A DNA stretch of 64,000 nt, taken from the NCBI RefSeq assembly GCF_038246755.1, contig NZ_CP134706.1, positions 868,001 through 932,000 on the forward strand, written 5' to 3'. Below the pieces are notes generated by a model that saw only the letters and a list, made by a program, of their open reading frames with translations, did not search any database and was not told the origin of the DNA. Both the position numbers and the translations under genes were made by a program. The DNA is from Micromonospora sp. FIMYZ51. GTDB lineage: Bacteria; Actinomycetota; Actinomycetes; Mycobacteriales; Micromonosporaceae. Below, in pieces: positions 56,107 through 63,907 of the stretch. How positions within the stretch are numbered: position 1 is the first letter of the stretch; the number at the start of each line of letters is the position of its first letter.

Positions 56107-57249
56107 GTGCGCGACGAGTTCGACGTGGTGGTGGTCGGGGCGGGGCCGGCCGGAGCGGCTGCCGCGCTGGCCGCCCGTCGGGCGGGAGGTGAGGTGCTGT
56201 TGCTGGACCGCGCCGACTTTCCCCGCGACAAGGCGTGCGGTGACGGCATCGCCGCGCACGCGCTGGACGTACTCGCCGAACTGGGGGTGTCCGACGCCGT
56301 GGCCGGTTACCCGCCGGTGCCGGCGCTGCGGCTGGTCGCGCCCGGGGGTGCCGCGGTGGCCCGGGCGCTGCCGAGGCCCGCGTACACGGTGCCGCGTCAG
56401 GTCTTCGACGCCCGGCTGGTGACGGCGGCGGTGGGTGCCGGTGCGCTGCTGCGTCGCCGGGCGGTACGCCGGGTCGAACTGCGGCCCGAGCGGGTGGTGC
56501 TCGACGGCGAGATCTCCGCGCGGGTGCTTGTCGGCGCGGACGGTGCCGGGTCCGTCGTGCGCCGGGCGTTGGGCGAGCGGGCCAATCCCGACCGGCACCT
56601 GGCGCTGGCGATCCGGGGCTACGCACCCGCACCCGCCGGTCCGCCGGTACAACTCATCGTCACCTCGGCCGCGCGTTGGCCGGCGTACGCCTGGTCGTTT
56701 CCGATCGGCGACGGCCGCGCGAACGTGGGCTACGGGGAGGTGCTGCGGGGCGAGGCGCTGAGCCGGGCGCACCTGCTCGACCGGCTCGCCGCCCTGCTGC
56801 CCGACCTCGAACCGGCGGCGGTGACCGGGTTGCGGGCCCATCACCTGCCGCTGTCGACGTTCCGGCCGGTACCCGGCAGCGGTCGGGTACTGCTCGCCGG
56901 GGACGCGCTGTCGTTGATCAACCCGTTCACCGGTGAGGGGATCTTCTACGCGCTGCGCTCAGGTGCCCTGGCCGGCGCGGCGGCGACAAGCGCGCCCGAG
57001 CAGGCCGCCCGGTGGTACGCGCGGGCGCTGCGGCGCCGGCTCGGCAGCCATCTGCGGCACAGTTCGGTGGCGGCCTGGTTGGCCCGGCACGACCGAATCG
57101 TCGATGCGGCGGTGCAGGCGGCCCGCCGGGACGAGCGGGTCTTCGGCACGGTGGTCGAACTGGGCCTGGGCGACGGACTGCTGGACGCTCGTACGCTCGC
57201 CCTGATCGCGCTCGGCCTCTCGGCGCGCCGTCGGCCACCGGGGCGCTGA
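56107..57249 (+). CDS. FAD-dependent geranylgeranyl-reductase-family oxidoreductase
   Basis: A 380-residue flavoprotein: FAD motif FDVVVVGAGPAGAAAALAAR at the N-terminus, the PRDKACGDGIAAHAL motif typical of geranylgeranyl reductases, GADGAGSVVRRAL and the second FAD motif RVLLAGDALSLINPFTGEGI. Such enzymes saturate double bonds of prenyl chains (for example the tail of menaquinone); the next gene encodes a cis-prenyltransferase, which supports an isoprenoid role. GTG 56107 follows GGGAGGAGGGG. A frame far upstream exists but overlaps another gene. Confidence 0.88.
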   Translation: MRDEFDVVVVGAGPAGAAAALAARRAGGEVLLLDRADFPRDKACGDGIAAHALDVLAELGVSDAVAGYPPVPALRLVAPGGAAVARALPRPAYTVPRQVFDARLVTAAVGAGALLRRRAVRRVELRPERVVLDGEISARVLVGADGAGSVVRRALGERANPDRHLALAIRGYAPAPAGPPVQLIVTSAARWPAYAWSFPIGDGRANVGYGEVLRGEALSRAHLLDRLAALLPDLEPAAVTGLRAHHLPLSTFRPVPGSGRVLLAGDALSLINPFTGEGIFYALRSGALAGAAATSAPEQAARWYARALRRRLGSHLRHSSVAAWLARHDRIVDAAVQAARRDERVFGTVVELGLGDGLLDARTLALIALGLSARRRPPGR

Positions 57250-57279
57250 TCGGCGCGGGGGCTCGCTACCCTGCAAGTG

Positions 57280-58050
57280 ATGACTCTGCGGAAACTTCTC
57301 TACTCCGTCTACGAGCGGCGGCTGACGGCCAAGCTCGCGGGCCGTCCGGTGCCCCGCCACGTGGGCGTGATGTGCGACGGCAACCGCAGGTGGGCCCGGG
57401 AGATGGGCTTCGTCGATCCGAACGACGGGCACCGGATGGGTGCCGAGCGGATCAAGGAACTGCTGCGCTGGTGCGATGCCGCCGGCGTGGGCCACGTGAC
57501 GCTCTGGCTGCTCTCCACGGACAACCTCTCCCGGCCGGCGGCGGAGCTGGATCCGCTACTCAAGATCATTGAGGATCTGACCACCGAGCTGGCCGAGGAG
57601 GGCAATCCCTGGCGGCTGCGGATGGTGGGCGCGCTCGACGTCCTGCCCACGGGCCTCGCGACGGCCCTCAAGGCCGCCGAGGAGCGGACCCGGGAACGCT
57701 CCGGCAGCGCCCAGGTCAACATCGCGGTCGGGTACGGCGGCCGGCGGGAGATCGCCGACGCGGTGCGCTCGCTACTGCTCGAACACGCCGCGAACGGCGG
57801 CACGCTTGAGGAACTGGCCGGGTCGCTCGACGTCGACGACATCTCGGAGCACCTCTACACCCGCGGCCTGCCGGATCCGGATCTGATCATCCGGACCAGC
57901 GGGGAGCAGCGCCTGTCCGGCTTCATGCTCTGGCAGTCGGCACACTCGGAGTTCTACTTCTGCGAACTCAACTGGCCGGATTTCCGCCGCGTCGACTTCC
58001 TCCGCGCACTGCGCTCGTACGCCACCCGGCAGCGCCGCTACGGTGTCTGA
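57280..58050 (+). CDS. Short-chain cis-prenyltransferase (isoprenyl transferase)
   Basis: 256 residues of the UppS family. Motifs: HVGVMCDGNRRWARE (catalytic Asp), TLWLLSTDNLSRP, and near the end DLIIRTSGEQRLSGFMLWQS followed by SEFYFCELNWPDF. It adds isopentenyl units in cis. The form with an N-terminal extension (MTLRKLLYSVYERRL) resembles the mycobacterial Z,E-farnesyl diphosphate synthase rather than the C50/C55 enzyme, but product length cannot be read with confidence. ATG 57280; the adjacent GTG 57277 is possible. The 3' end is copied in the repeats that follow. Confidence 0.93.
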   Translation: MTLRKLLYSVYERRLTAKLAGRPVPRHVGVMCDGNRRWAREMGFVDPNDGHRMGAERIKELLRWCDAAGVGHVTLWLLSTDNLSRPAAELDPLLKIIEDLTTELAEEGNPWRLRMVGALDVLPTGLATALKAAEERTRERSGSAQVNIAVGYGGRREIADAVRSLLLEHAANGGTLEELAGSLDVDDISEHLYTRGLPDPDLIIRTSGEQRLSGFMLWQSAHSEFYFCELNWPDFRRVDFLRALRSYATRQRRYGV

Positions 58051-58140
58051 GCCGTCCGGGCAGCGCCGCTCCGGCGTCTGGGCCGTCCCAGCCGCGCCGC
58101 TACGGCGTCTGAGCCGTCCGGGCAGCTCTGGGCCGTCCCC
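58030..58140 (+). repeat. Degenerate 31-bp repeats copied from the prenyltransferase 3' end
   Basis: Units beginning CAGCGCCGCTACGGTGTCTG and continuing AGCCGTCCGGG occur at 58030-58060 (containing the stop codon), 58061-58090, 58092-58122, plus a partial copy to 58140. Each copy again carries RYGV-Stop-like coding. Looks like tandem duplication of the gene's last codons into the intergenic space. Confidence 0.75.
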
Positions 58141-58154
58141 AGGCCGCCCGCGCC

Positions 58155-58979
58155 TCAGCTGAGCTGGTGCGCGGCGGAGGTGAGGAAGTCGCCGAGCGCG
58201 GCCGGTGAGTCGATGGTCAGGTCAGCGGCCTCGGCGACCTCGTGCCCGGTCTCCGGGTTGGCGACGGCAACGCAGACGCCCAGGAAGTTCGCATCGGCGG
58301 CGGCGCGGGCGCGCAGCGCGGCGAACGCCTTGATGTCGGAGACGTCATCGCCGAAATACCAGGCTCCGCTCGCCCCCTGCACCAGCTCGTCGATCACCAT
58401 GCCCTTGTCCCGGTCGACCGGCGGCTTGACCTCCAGCACCATCCGCCCGACCTGAACCCGCAGGCCGAGGCGTTCGGCCTGGGCGTTGCCCCACTCCTCG
58501 ACGGTGGCGGCGAGCTGCGGTGCGGTACGCCAGTGCAGGGCCACGGAGAGTCGCTTGTACTCCACCAGGGCACCGGCTGGCAGTTCGGCGCGGGCCAGTT
58601 CGGCGAGTTCGGCCATGGTGGGTACCCACGGCAGGGCAGCCGGCTCGGTGACGGTGGCACCGCCGGAGTGGCTGTGCTCCAGCCCGTAGAGCCCGTAGAG
58701 GTCGACGCCGGTCAGCCCGCCGAAGTGTGCCCGGAGGAACTCCACCGGCCGGGCGGAGACGATCGCGATCCGGCGTACCACCGGGGCGAGTGCCTCGATG
58801 GCGGCCAGCACCTTCGGCGCGGGCTGTACCTGTGTCGGATCGTCGGCGACCGGCGCGAGTGTGCCGTCGAAGTCGAAGAAGAGAACGGTCTCGGCCGCCC
58901 GGTCGGCGGTGGTTCGCCAGGCCAGGTCGGCGTTCAGCGGGATCTTCGGCTGGGGATTGCCCAGATTCAACGGCGGCAC
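58155..58979 (-). CDS. otsB: Trehalose-6-phosphate phosphatase
   Basis: A 274-residue HAD-type phosphatase: nucleophile motif FFDFDGTLAPVADDP, VRRIAIVSARPVEF (motif II region), YGLYGLEHS, ALVEYKRLSVALHWR and the Mg motif GAWYFGDDVSDIKAF are the OtsB pattern. It converts trehalose 6-phosphate to trehalose, a stress protectant and, in some actinomycetes, a glycolipid precursor. OtsA is not in the window. Start GTG 58979 is a guess from family length; no clear ribosome site exists, and the long frame upstream is not OtsB-like. Confidence 0.88.
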   Translation of the reverse strand: MPPLNLGNPQPKIPLNADLAWRTTADRAAETVLFFDFDGTLAPVADDPTQVQPAPKVLAAIEALAPVVRRIAIVSARPVEFLRAHFGGLTGVDLYGLYGLEHSHSGGATVTEPAALPWVPTMAELAELARAELPAGALVEYKRLSVALHWRTAPQLAATVEEWGNAQAERLGLRVQVGRMVLEVKPPVDRDKGMVIDELVQGASGAWYFGDDVSDIKAFAALRARAAADANFLGVCVAVANPETGHEVAEAADLTIDSPAALGDFLTSAAHQLS

Positions 58980-59047
58980 GGGCGACAGCGTACCCCGGGT
59001 TCCGCCGGTCAATCCCGGCGTGAACCTGCTTGCAAAAGCGGGCGGGA

Positions 59048-59401
59048 TCAGCGTTCGGCGGCTCCGCGTCCCCGTCGTCCGAACGGCACCACGGCCGCCT
59101 CCTGACCGTGGTTGAGCAGGTAACCCTCGACGAATCCGGCGTTCCGGTCCCCGGTGTGTGTCTCGATTTCCCGCAGCCGCTCCACCAGGAACTCGGTGAG
59201 GGCGGTGAGCCGGTCGTTGAGTCGGTCGTGCAGCTCGGCGACCACGGCCAGGACGATCGAGGTGCCGGCGGTGACCAGCGTGAAGAGGTTGACGAGCAGG
59301 GGTAACTGCCCGCCGTTCAGGGCCAGGGTCACCGCGTTTCCGGTGACGCAGAGCGTCAACGAGACCGTCGTGACCACGACTGCCATCCATTTCAGGGTCA
59401 T
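59048..59401 (-). CDS. Small two-helix membrane protein of unknown function
   Basis: 117 residues: two membrane helices (WMAVVVTTVSLTLCVTGNAV; LLVNLFTLVTAGTSIVLAVV) followed by a charged helix (LHDRLNDRLTALTEFLVERL) and a basic tail. ATG 59401 follows AAGGGGG. No family recognised. It lies downstream of the XRE regulator on the same strand and may be in its operon. Confidence 0.6.
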   Translation of the reverse strand: MTLKWMAVVVTTVSLTLCVTGNAVTLALNGGQLPLLVNLFTLVTAGTSIVLAVVAELHDRLNDRLTALTEFLVERLREIETHTGDRNAGFVEGYLLNHGQEAAVVPFGRRGRGAAER

Positions 59402-59560
59402 GAGAGACCCCCTTCTGTCCCGCAGGGCTGGGTTCGGCCTTGTCCCGTCCCCCCGCCGACGACGAGCCCAAGCAGTACGAATACGGACGCTAGCGCGCCC
59501 GTTCCGGCCCCGTAGCGAAACGAATGATCCTGACCTGCCGTTCTTTCGCCATCTGAGGAA

Positions 59561-60001
59561 CTAGCCGGCCGCGTCCCCTCGTTTTCGGACACCAGTCGGG
59601 AGAGTCGGGCGATATGCGAGGTAACGAATGGTTTCTCTGATGTGGAACTTCTCCGCATCCGATACGCCGGGATCGACCAGCCGGCGCAGCAGCGCCTCGA
59701 CGTCGGGGTCCATCGGCGGCGGCGGTGGGGCGTCGCGGCGGGCGGCGTTGCTGTCCCAGCCCAGCGCCGCGAAGGCGGTCGCGGGGTCGAGCCCAAGGCC
59801 CTGGCAGAACGCGACCACCCGTTCGGCCGCCGGGTCGCTGGCCCAGTCGCCGCGTACCCAGCGGTTGATCGTCTGGCGTGAGACGCCGGTGCGCCGGGAC
59901 ACCTCGGTGCCGCTCCAGGCCCGGGTCGCGCGGGCCTCGGCGAGGGCCTGTCGGACGAAGGTGGCGAAGGCGATCTTCCGTGCGTTGGCCGTCTCGGTCA
60001 C
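59561..60001 (-). CDS. XRE-family helix-turn-helix regulator
   Basis: 146 residues. The XRE domain is in the first 75: FATFVRQALAEARATRAWSG then VSRRTGVSRQTINRWVRGDW and AAERVVAFCQGLGLDPATAFAALGW. A Pro-rich linker follows, then a helix ending IRETIRYLAYRPTLP. GTG 60001 starts the family domain; the longer frame upstream is non-coding in look. A perfect TCACGC-TT-GCGTGA dyad lies 53 bases before the start and is a candidate autoregulatory site. Related proteins control development genes in streptomycetes, but the target here is unknown. Confidence 0.85.
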   Translation of the reverse strand: MTETANARKIAFATFVRQALAEARATRAWSGTEVSRRTGVSRQTINRWVRGDWASDPAAERVVAFCQGLGLDPATAFAALGWDSNAARRDAPPPPPMDPDVEALLRRLVDPGVSDAEKFHIRETIRYLAYRPTLPTGVRKRGDAAG

Positions 60002-60053
60002 CCCGTGACCGTACGGCCGGGCGGCCCAACCGGAGGGGCCCGGCACGCCTCTG

Positions 60054-60067
60054 TCACGCTTGCGTGA
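60054..60067. promoter_or_regulatory. Perfect 14-bp dyad upstream of the XRE gene
   Basis: TCACGC-TT-GCGTGA, arms of six perfectly inverted. Lies between the divergent XRE gene (start 60001) and the small gene at 60267, on the XRE side. Typical size for an XRE dimer operator. Confidence 0.45.
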
Positions 60068-60176
60068 CGTCATCGGTGGCTGTCGGGTTACTGATGTAGC
60101 ACTGTCTTTGAGGGGTCCCACCTGGGCAGAATAGATGTGCGTGGAGGTGGGGGCAAACAGCGAAGAAAGCTGATAC

Positions 60177-60221
60177 TGTCACGTGCATGGGACAACCTAC
60201 GGTGTGTCACGTGCATGAGAC
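60177..60221. promoter_or_regulatory. Two direct TGTCACGTGCATGRGAC repeats
   Basis: TGTCACGTGCATGGGAC (60177-60193) and TGTCACGTGCATGAGAC (60205-60221), 16 of 17 identical, period 28 bp, each with a CACGTG core. They lie 46 bases before the GTG of the small gene at 60267 and are probably activator or repressor sites, or part of the transcript start region. Confidence 0.5.
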
Positions 60222-60266
60222 GAGCGCTCGTTGCCAGCGTCACGCGCCCGGTTCGAGGGGGGTGCG

Positions 60267-60611
60267 GTGACCGAACTCGCCACCCGCGCCCAGGCGTTCA
60301 GCCTGGTCGCAGCGGGCGTCGCGGCCGGGTTGAGCGCACCCTGGCGCCTCTACCTCGCTCGGGGCTGTCGCTACCTGTCGCTGTGCGTCGGCGACCGGGC
60401 CGAATGGAACGCCTGGCGGACCCACCTCGGCTGCCCGGAACTCAGCGTCCGGGTCTACGACGCCGGTGGGGAGATCCGCCGCTCCTCGGTGGCCGAAGTG
60501 GTCCTGGACGGCTGCCGGATCAGCGTCGAGTTGGTGGAGGAGATCGGCACCGACGACCTCGACCGGTTGCTGGTCGCCGACCCCACCACGATCGAGCCGG
60601 AGGAACGATGA
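60267..60611 (+). CDS. Small protein of unknown function
   Basis: 114 residues: MTELATRAQAFSLVAAGVAA then a Trp/Cys-containing beta-rich part (WRLYLARGCRYLSLCVGDRA; YDAGGEIRRSSVAEVVLDGC; VELVEEIGTDDLDRLL). No family recognised. GTG 60267 is preceded by GAGGGGGG. Its stop overlaps the start of an 11-codon micro-ORF as ATGA. Divergent from the XRE regulator, with repeats in its promoter. Confidence 0.65.
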   Translation: MTELATRAQAFSLVAAGVAAGLSAPWRLYLARGCRYLSLCVGDRAEWNAWRTHLGCPELSVRVYDAGGEIRRSSVAEVVLDGCRISVELVEEIGTDDLDRLLVADPTTIEPEER

Positions 60612-60643
60612 GCGGGGCGCGGGGGATGGGAGCCGCCGGATGA
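60608..60643 (+). CDS. 11-codon micro-ORF linking two genes
   Basis: ATG 60608 to TGA 60641-60643 encodes [11 protein letters not shown]. It is preceded by GGAGG at four bases, the best ribosome site nearby. It overlaps the upstream stop (ATGA) and the downstream start (ATGA). The product is unlikely to matter; the arrangement looks like a translational relay from the 60267 gene to the 60640 gene. Confidence 0.45.
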   Translation: MSGARGMGAAG

Positions 60644-60981
60644 GTCCCCTCCTCGCGATCTTCCTGGTTCTCGTGCTCGCCGCCACCAGCTACGCCGCCG
60701 GGCGGCTGCACGGGCAGCTCAGCTACCGCATCGGTTACCGCTTCGGCTACCGACAGGGCTACTTCGACGGTGACCGTGGGGCGTGGAACCGGCGTCGCCG
60801 GGAGGCACAGGCCGCCATCGCGTCCGCGCTCGCGGTAAGCGCGCCTCCCGCCACCCGGGTCTCCGCCACGGTGGTCCGGGCGGGCGCGGGCACCACGTAC
60901 ACCGGATCGTCGTTCGCGGAGCCGGCCGCCTCGGTCACCGGACGGCACCCGACCGGCACCCTCGTTCGACGGACCGGCTGA
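60640..60981 (+). CDS. Small membrane-anchored protein with GYR repeats
   Basis: 113 residues: an N-terminal membrane helix ([20 protein letters not shown]), then a short Gly/Tyr/Arg repeat stretch ([20 protein letters not shown]) and a Ser/Thr/Ala-rich tail. No family recognised. Its ATG overlaps the micro-ORF stop; no ribosome site of its own closer than GGGAG. A strong hairpin follows at 61079. Confidence 0.55.
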   Translation: MSPLLAIFLVLVLAATSYAAGRLHGQLSYRIGYRFGYRQGYFDGDRGAWNRRRREAQAAIASALAVSAPPATRVSATVVRAGAGTTYTGSSFAEPAASVTGRHPTGTLVRRTG

Positions 60982-61078
60982 GACCGGTCGCCGGGCCACG
61001 GCCCGGGGCAAGCCGCGGCGCACCGTCCAGGCGGACGGTCGCCGTCGGGGTCACGGTCAGAGCGGTGACAGTGGCCCC

Positions 61079-61119
61079 ACCGGCCGGGATGCGCGCAGGG
61101 GGCATGCATCCCGGCCGGT
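61079..61119 (+). terminator. 14-bp perfect hairpin after the small-gene pair
   Basis: ACCGGCCGGGATGC (61079-61092) pairs perfectly with GCATCCCGGCCGGT (61106-61119) around a 13-base loop, 98 bases after the stop at 60981. Separates this unit from the PIN-PhoH gene. The rest of 60982-61306 shows nothing else I can name. Confidence 0.65.
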
Positions 61120-61306
61120 TCACTCGGCCACTAGCCGGACGGGTTGCGGGCAGCTAGCGTCTAGGCATGGCGCGGGATTGTCCCGAGCCAGCCGGCCCGC
61201 CCGGCCTGCGACCTCGCGCACGGGGCCCGCATCCGACCCCGTGTCCGTCGGGCACCGGAGGAGGCGGACCGCGGGTGGCCGGGTGCCCATCCGCCGGAGC
61301 AGGCCT

Positions 61307-62719
61307 GTGACGACTCGCCGTACGACCGCCGGTGCCGAACAGGGGCCGGCCGCGACTGCCACGACCCGCCGCACCACCCGGAGCCGCCGCACCGCGGCCA
61401 CCGGGCCGGCCGACCCCAGGGAGCCCCGACCAGCGGGCCAATCCTTCGTCCTGGACACCTCCGTGCTGCTCAGCGATCCAGCGGCGTTCCACCGCTTCGC
61501 CGAGCACGAGGTGGTGCTTCCCCTGGTGGTCATCTCCGAACTGGAGGGCAAACGCCATCACCCCGAGCTGGGCTGGTTCGCCCGGCAGTCCCTGCGCATG
61601 TTGGACGAGTTGCGGGTCCGCCACGGCCGGCTGGACCGGCCGGTGCCGGCCAACGACGAGGGCGGCACGCTGCGGGTGGAGCTCAACCACACAGACGACG
61701 GCGTGCTGCCGCCGGGGTTCCGCAACGAGTCGAACGACGCCCGGATTCTTTCCGTCGCGCTGAACCTCGCTGCCGAGGGCCGGACGGTGACTCTGGTCAG
61801 CAAGGACATGCCGCTGCGGGTCAAGGCCGCCTCGGTCGGGTTGTGCGCGGACGAGTACCGGCACGGTCAGGCCAGCGACCCGACCTGGACCGGCATGGCC
61901 GAGTTGGAGTTGAGCGAGGAGGCGATCGCCAAGCTCTACGGCGGCGAGACCATCGACGTGGACGCTGCGGCGGGCCTGCCCTGCCACACCGGCCTGGTGT
62001 TGCACTCGTCCCGGGGCTCGGCGCTGGGCCGGGTGCTACCGGACAAGACCGTGCGGCTGGTACGCGGCGACCGTGAGGCGTTCGGCGTGCACGGGCGTTC
62101 CGCCGAGCAGCGGATCGCCCTCGACCTGCTGCTCGACGAGTCGATCGGCATCGTCTCGCTCGGCGGCCGGGCCGGCACCGGAAAGTCCGCCCTGGCGCTC
62201 TGCGCCGGCCTGGAGGCGGTGATGGAGCGCCGCCGGCACAAGAAGGTGATCGTCTTCCGCCCGCTGTACGCCGTCGGCGGCCAGGAGCTGGGCTACCTGC
62301 CCGGCTCGGAGTCGGAGAAGATGTCGCCCTGGGCCCAGGCGGTCTTCGACACCCTCGGTGCCGTGGCGCACGAGAACGTGATCGAGGAGGTCGTGTCGCG
62401 AGGGCTGCTCGAGGTGCTGCCGCTGACCCACATCCGTGGGCGGAGCCTGCACGACGCCTTCGTCATCGTCGACGAGGCACAGTCGTTGGAGCGTGGGGTG
62501 CTGCTGACCGTGCTCTCCCGGATCGGCCAGGGCTCCCGGGTGGTGCTGACCCACGACGTCGCGCAACGGGACAATCTGCGGGTCGGTCGGCACGACGGCG
62601 TGACCGCGGTGATCGAAGCGCTGAAGGGCCATCAGCTCTTCGCGCACGTCACGTTGAGCCGTTCGGAGCGGTCGCCGATCGCCGCGATGGTGACGGATCT
62701 ACTCGAAGACATCCCATGA
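61307..62719 (+). CDS. PIN-PhoH fusion protein (PhoH2-like RNase/helicase)
   Basis: 470 residues in two parts. Residues 45-190 are a PIN ribonuclease domain ([13 protein letters not shown] with the first Asp; [40 protein letters not shown]). Residues 230-470 are a PhoH ATPase domain with Walker [30 protein letters not shown] (Walker B) and [12 protein letters not shown]. Homologues (mycobacterial PhoH2, YlaK group) act as RNA helicase/RNase, sometimes as toxin. GTG 61307 follows GGAGCAGG; the first 40 residues are low-complexity Thr/Arg. No antitoxin-like partner is adjacent. Confidence 0.92.
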   Translation: MTTRRTTAGAEQGPAATATTRRTTRSRRTAATGPADPREPRPAGQSFVLDTSVLLSDPAAFHRFAEHEVVLPLVVISELEGKRHHPELGWFARQSLRMLDELRVRHGRLDRPVPANDEGGTLRVELNHTDDGVLPPGFRNESNDARILSVALNLAAEGRTVTLVSKDMPLRVKAASVGLCADEYRHGQASDPTWTGMAELELSEEAIAKLYGGETIDVDAAAGLPCHTGLVLHSSRGSALGRVLPDKTVRLVRGDREAFGVHGRSAEQRIALDLLLDESIGIVSLGGRAGTGKSALALCAGLEAVMERRRHKKVIVFRPLYAVGGQELGYLPGSESEKMSPWAQAVFDTLGAVAHENVIEEVVSRGLLEVLPLTHIRGRSLHDAFVIVDEAQSLERGVLLTVLSRIGQGSRVVLTHDVAQRDNLRVGRHDGVTAVIEALKGHQLFAHVTLSRSERSPIAAMVTDLLEDIP

Positions 62720-62756
62720 TGATGCCCGAATTAGGGCCTTTTGTGCCGATTATTTG

Positions 62757-62772
62757 AGTGACCCACGTCACA
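62757..62772. promoter_or_regulatory. CRP/GlxR-like site
   Basis: AGTGACCCACGTCACA contains GTGA-N6-TCAC, the cAMP receptor protein pattern (TGTGA-N6-TCACA) with one end mismatch. It is 38 bases after the PIN-PhoH stop and 238 bases before the transglycosylase gene. Actinobacterial CRP/GlxR regulates cell-wall hydrolase genes such as rpfA, which fits the next gene. Confidence 0.45.
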
Positions 62773-63009
62773 ATTGATCGTGACCGTTTCCCATCAGCCT
62801 CACTGTGCGCGATTGTGTCCCACGGGCGCCCACGCACCATGCGTACCGCTGGTGATCGTCCACCCCACCCGGGGCGGACGGCTCGCCGGTAGGCGGATCG
62901 GTGCGTCGACGGTGACCGGCATCGCCGGTCGCGGGCGCTCGTGGCGCGCTTCGGCCCGGTGTGGGCCGTGGTCACGCCGCGTCCCTGACCCCGACGAAGG
63001 GATCACTTC
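62773..63009 (+). other. Long structured leader of the transglycosylase gene
   Basis: 237 bases, GC-rich, without a convincing gene. Several pairings are possible (for example GACCGGC with GCCGGTC near 62910). I looked for the ydaO (c-di-AMP) riboswitch, common before wall hydrolases, and did not find its conserved blocks. A frame beginning near 62774 and ending in a GTGA overlap with the next start is open but not protein-like. Confidence 0.4.
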
Positions 63010-63690
63010 GTGAGTCGGCCCTGGAGCCGGTTCGCCGCCCGTGGCGCAGCAGTCGCGCTGCTCTCCGTAGGCGTGGCCGGCGGTTTTTACCTCACCGAGG
63101 ACCGCCAGTCGCAGCGCCCGGGTCCCGGGGCGCAGGTGGCCGGCACAGTAACCCAGATCGACGTCGATTACCGGCAGGAGCAGCAGGTCTCCCGTCAGGT
63201 ACGGGCGGTTCGACAGCAGGCGACCGAGGCCCGGCAGCGGGCCCGTGCCGCCGCCGAGAAGGCCCGGAAGGCCGAGGAGGCGGCGCGTAAGAAGGCCGCG
63301 GAGGAGAAGGCGGCCAAGGAGGCCGCTGAGGCCGCCGCAAAGGCCCTCAAGCCGTACGACGGCCCGGTGCCGGCCTCCTGCAAGGAGTACAGCGGCCACC
63401 GGAAGACCGGCTGCGCCCTGATGATCGACGCAGGCTTCAAGATCGACCAGTTCCCCTGTCTGGACAAGCTCTGGAACAAGGAGAGCGGCTGGAACCCGAA
63501 GGCCCACAACCGGTCTTCCGGGGCGTACGGGATTCCGCAGGCGCTACCGGGCAACAAAATGGCCTCGGTCGGCGACGACTGGCAGACCAACCCGGTGACC
63601 CAGATCAAGTGGGGTCTCGGCTACATCGAGGGTCGCTACAACACCCCGTGCAGCGCGTGGACGCACTCGCAGAACAAGGGCTGGTACTGA
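63010..63690 (+). CDS. Lytic transglycosylase-like cell-wall hydrolase with coiled coil
   Basis: A 226-residue exported protein. N-terminal membrane/signal helix (AAVALLSVGVAGGFYLTED), then a long Ala/Glu/Lys/Arg coiled coil (residues 55-115). The C-terminal domain of about 100 residues is LYZ/SLT-like: LWNKESGWNPKAHNRSSGAY, GIPQALPGNKMAS, QIKWGLGYIEGRYNTPC. The Glu in KESGW is the likely catalytic residue. It would cut peptidoglycan glycan strands. GTG 63010 follows GAAGGGA. Preceded by a CRP-like site and long leader. Confidence 0.88.
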   Translation: MSRPWSRFAARGAAVALLSVGVAGGFYLTEDRQSQRPGPGAQVAGTVTQIDVDYRQEQQVSRQVRAVRQQATEARQRARAAAEKARKAEEAARKKAAEEKAAKEAAEAAAKALKPYDGPVPASCKEYSGHRKTGCALMIDAGFKIDQFPCLDKLWNKESGWNPKAHNRSSGAYGIPQALPGNKMASVGDDWQTNPVTQIKWGLGYIEGRYNTPCSAWTHSQNKGWY

Positions 63691-63700
63691 CCTGACCGCG

Positions 63701-63745
63701 ACGACGGGCGGGGGCTCCGGGGCGACCCGGTTCCCCGCCCGTCGT
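63701..63745 (+). terminator. Hairpin after the transglycosylase gene
   Basis: ACGACGGGCGGGG (63701-63713) pairs perfectly with CCCCGCCCGTCGT (63733-63745), 13 bp, 11 bases after the stop. A probable intrinsic terminator. Confidence 0.7.
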
Positions 63746-63907
63746 TCTGCCTGGCCCCGAGCATGCCCCGGTCGTACCGGCGGATGGCGCAACCGGACGG
63801 GGCCGGGCCGGGACGCGACCGGTTAGGAATGCCCCGGACGGGCGGTGGGCCGTCCCGGGCGGGACGAAAAGTGGCGGCTGCCGGCGTTTGCTGATAGCTG
63901 TTGTCAG

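Noticed and set aside
62773..63009. Possible ydaO (c-di-AMP) riboswitch before the transglycosylase
   Set aside because: The conserved blocks of that class could not be found; kept only as an unclassified leader.
62774..63013. 79-residue leader frame overlapping the transglycosylase start
   Set aside because: Composition (Arg, Ser, Pro, Gly) looks non-coding and there is no ribosome site.
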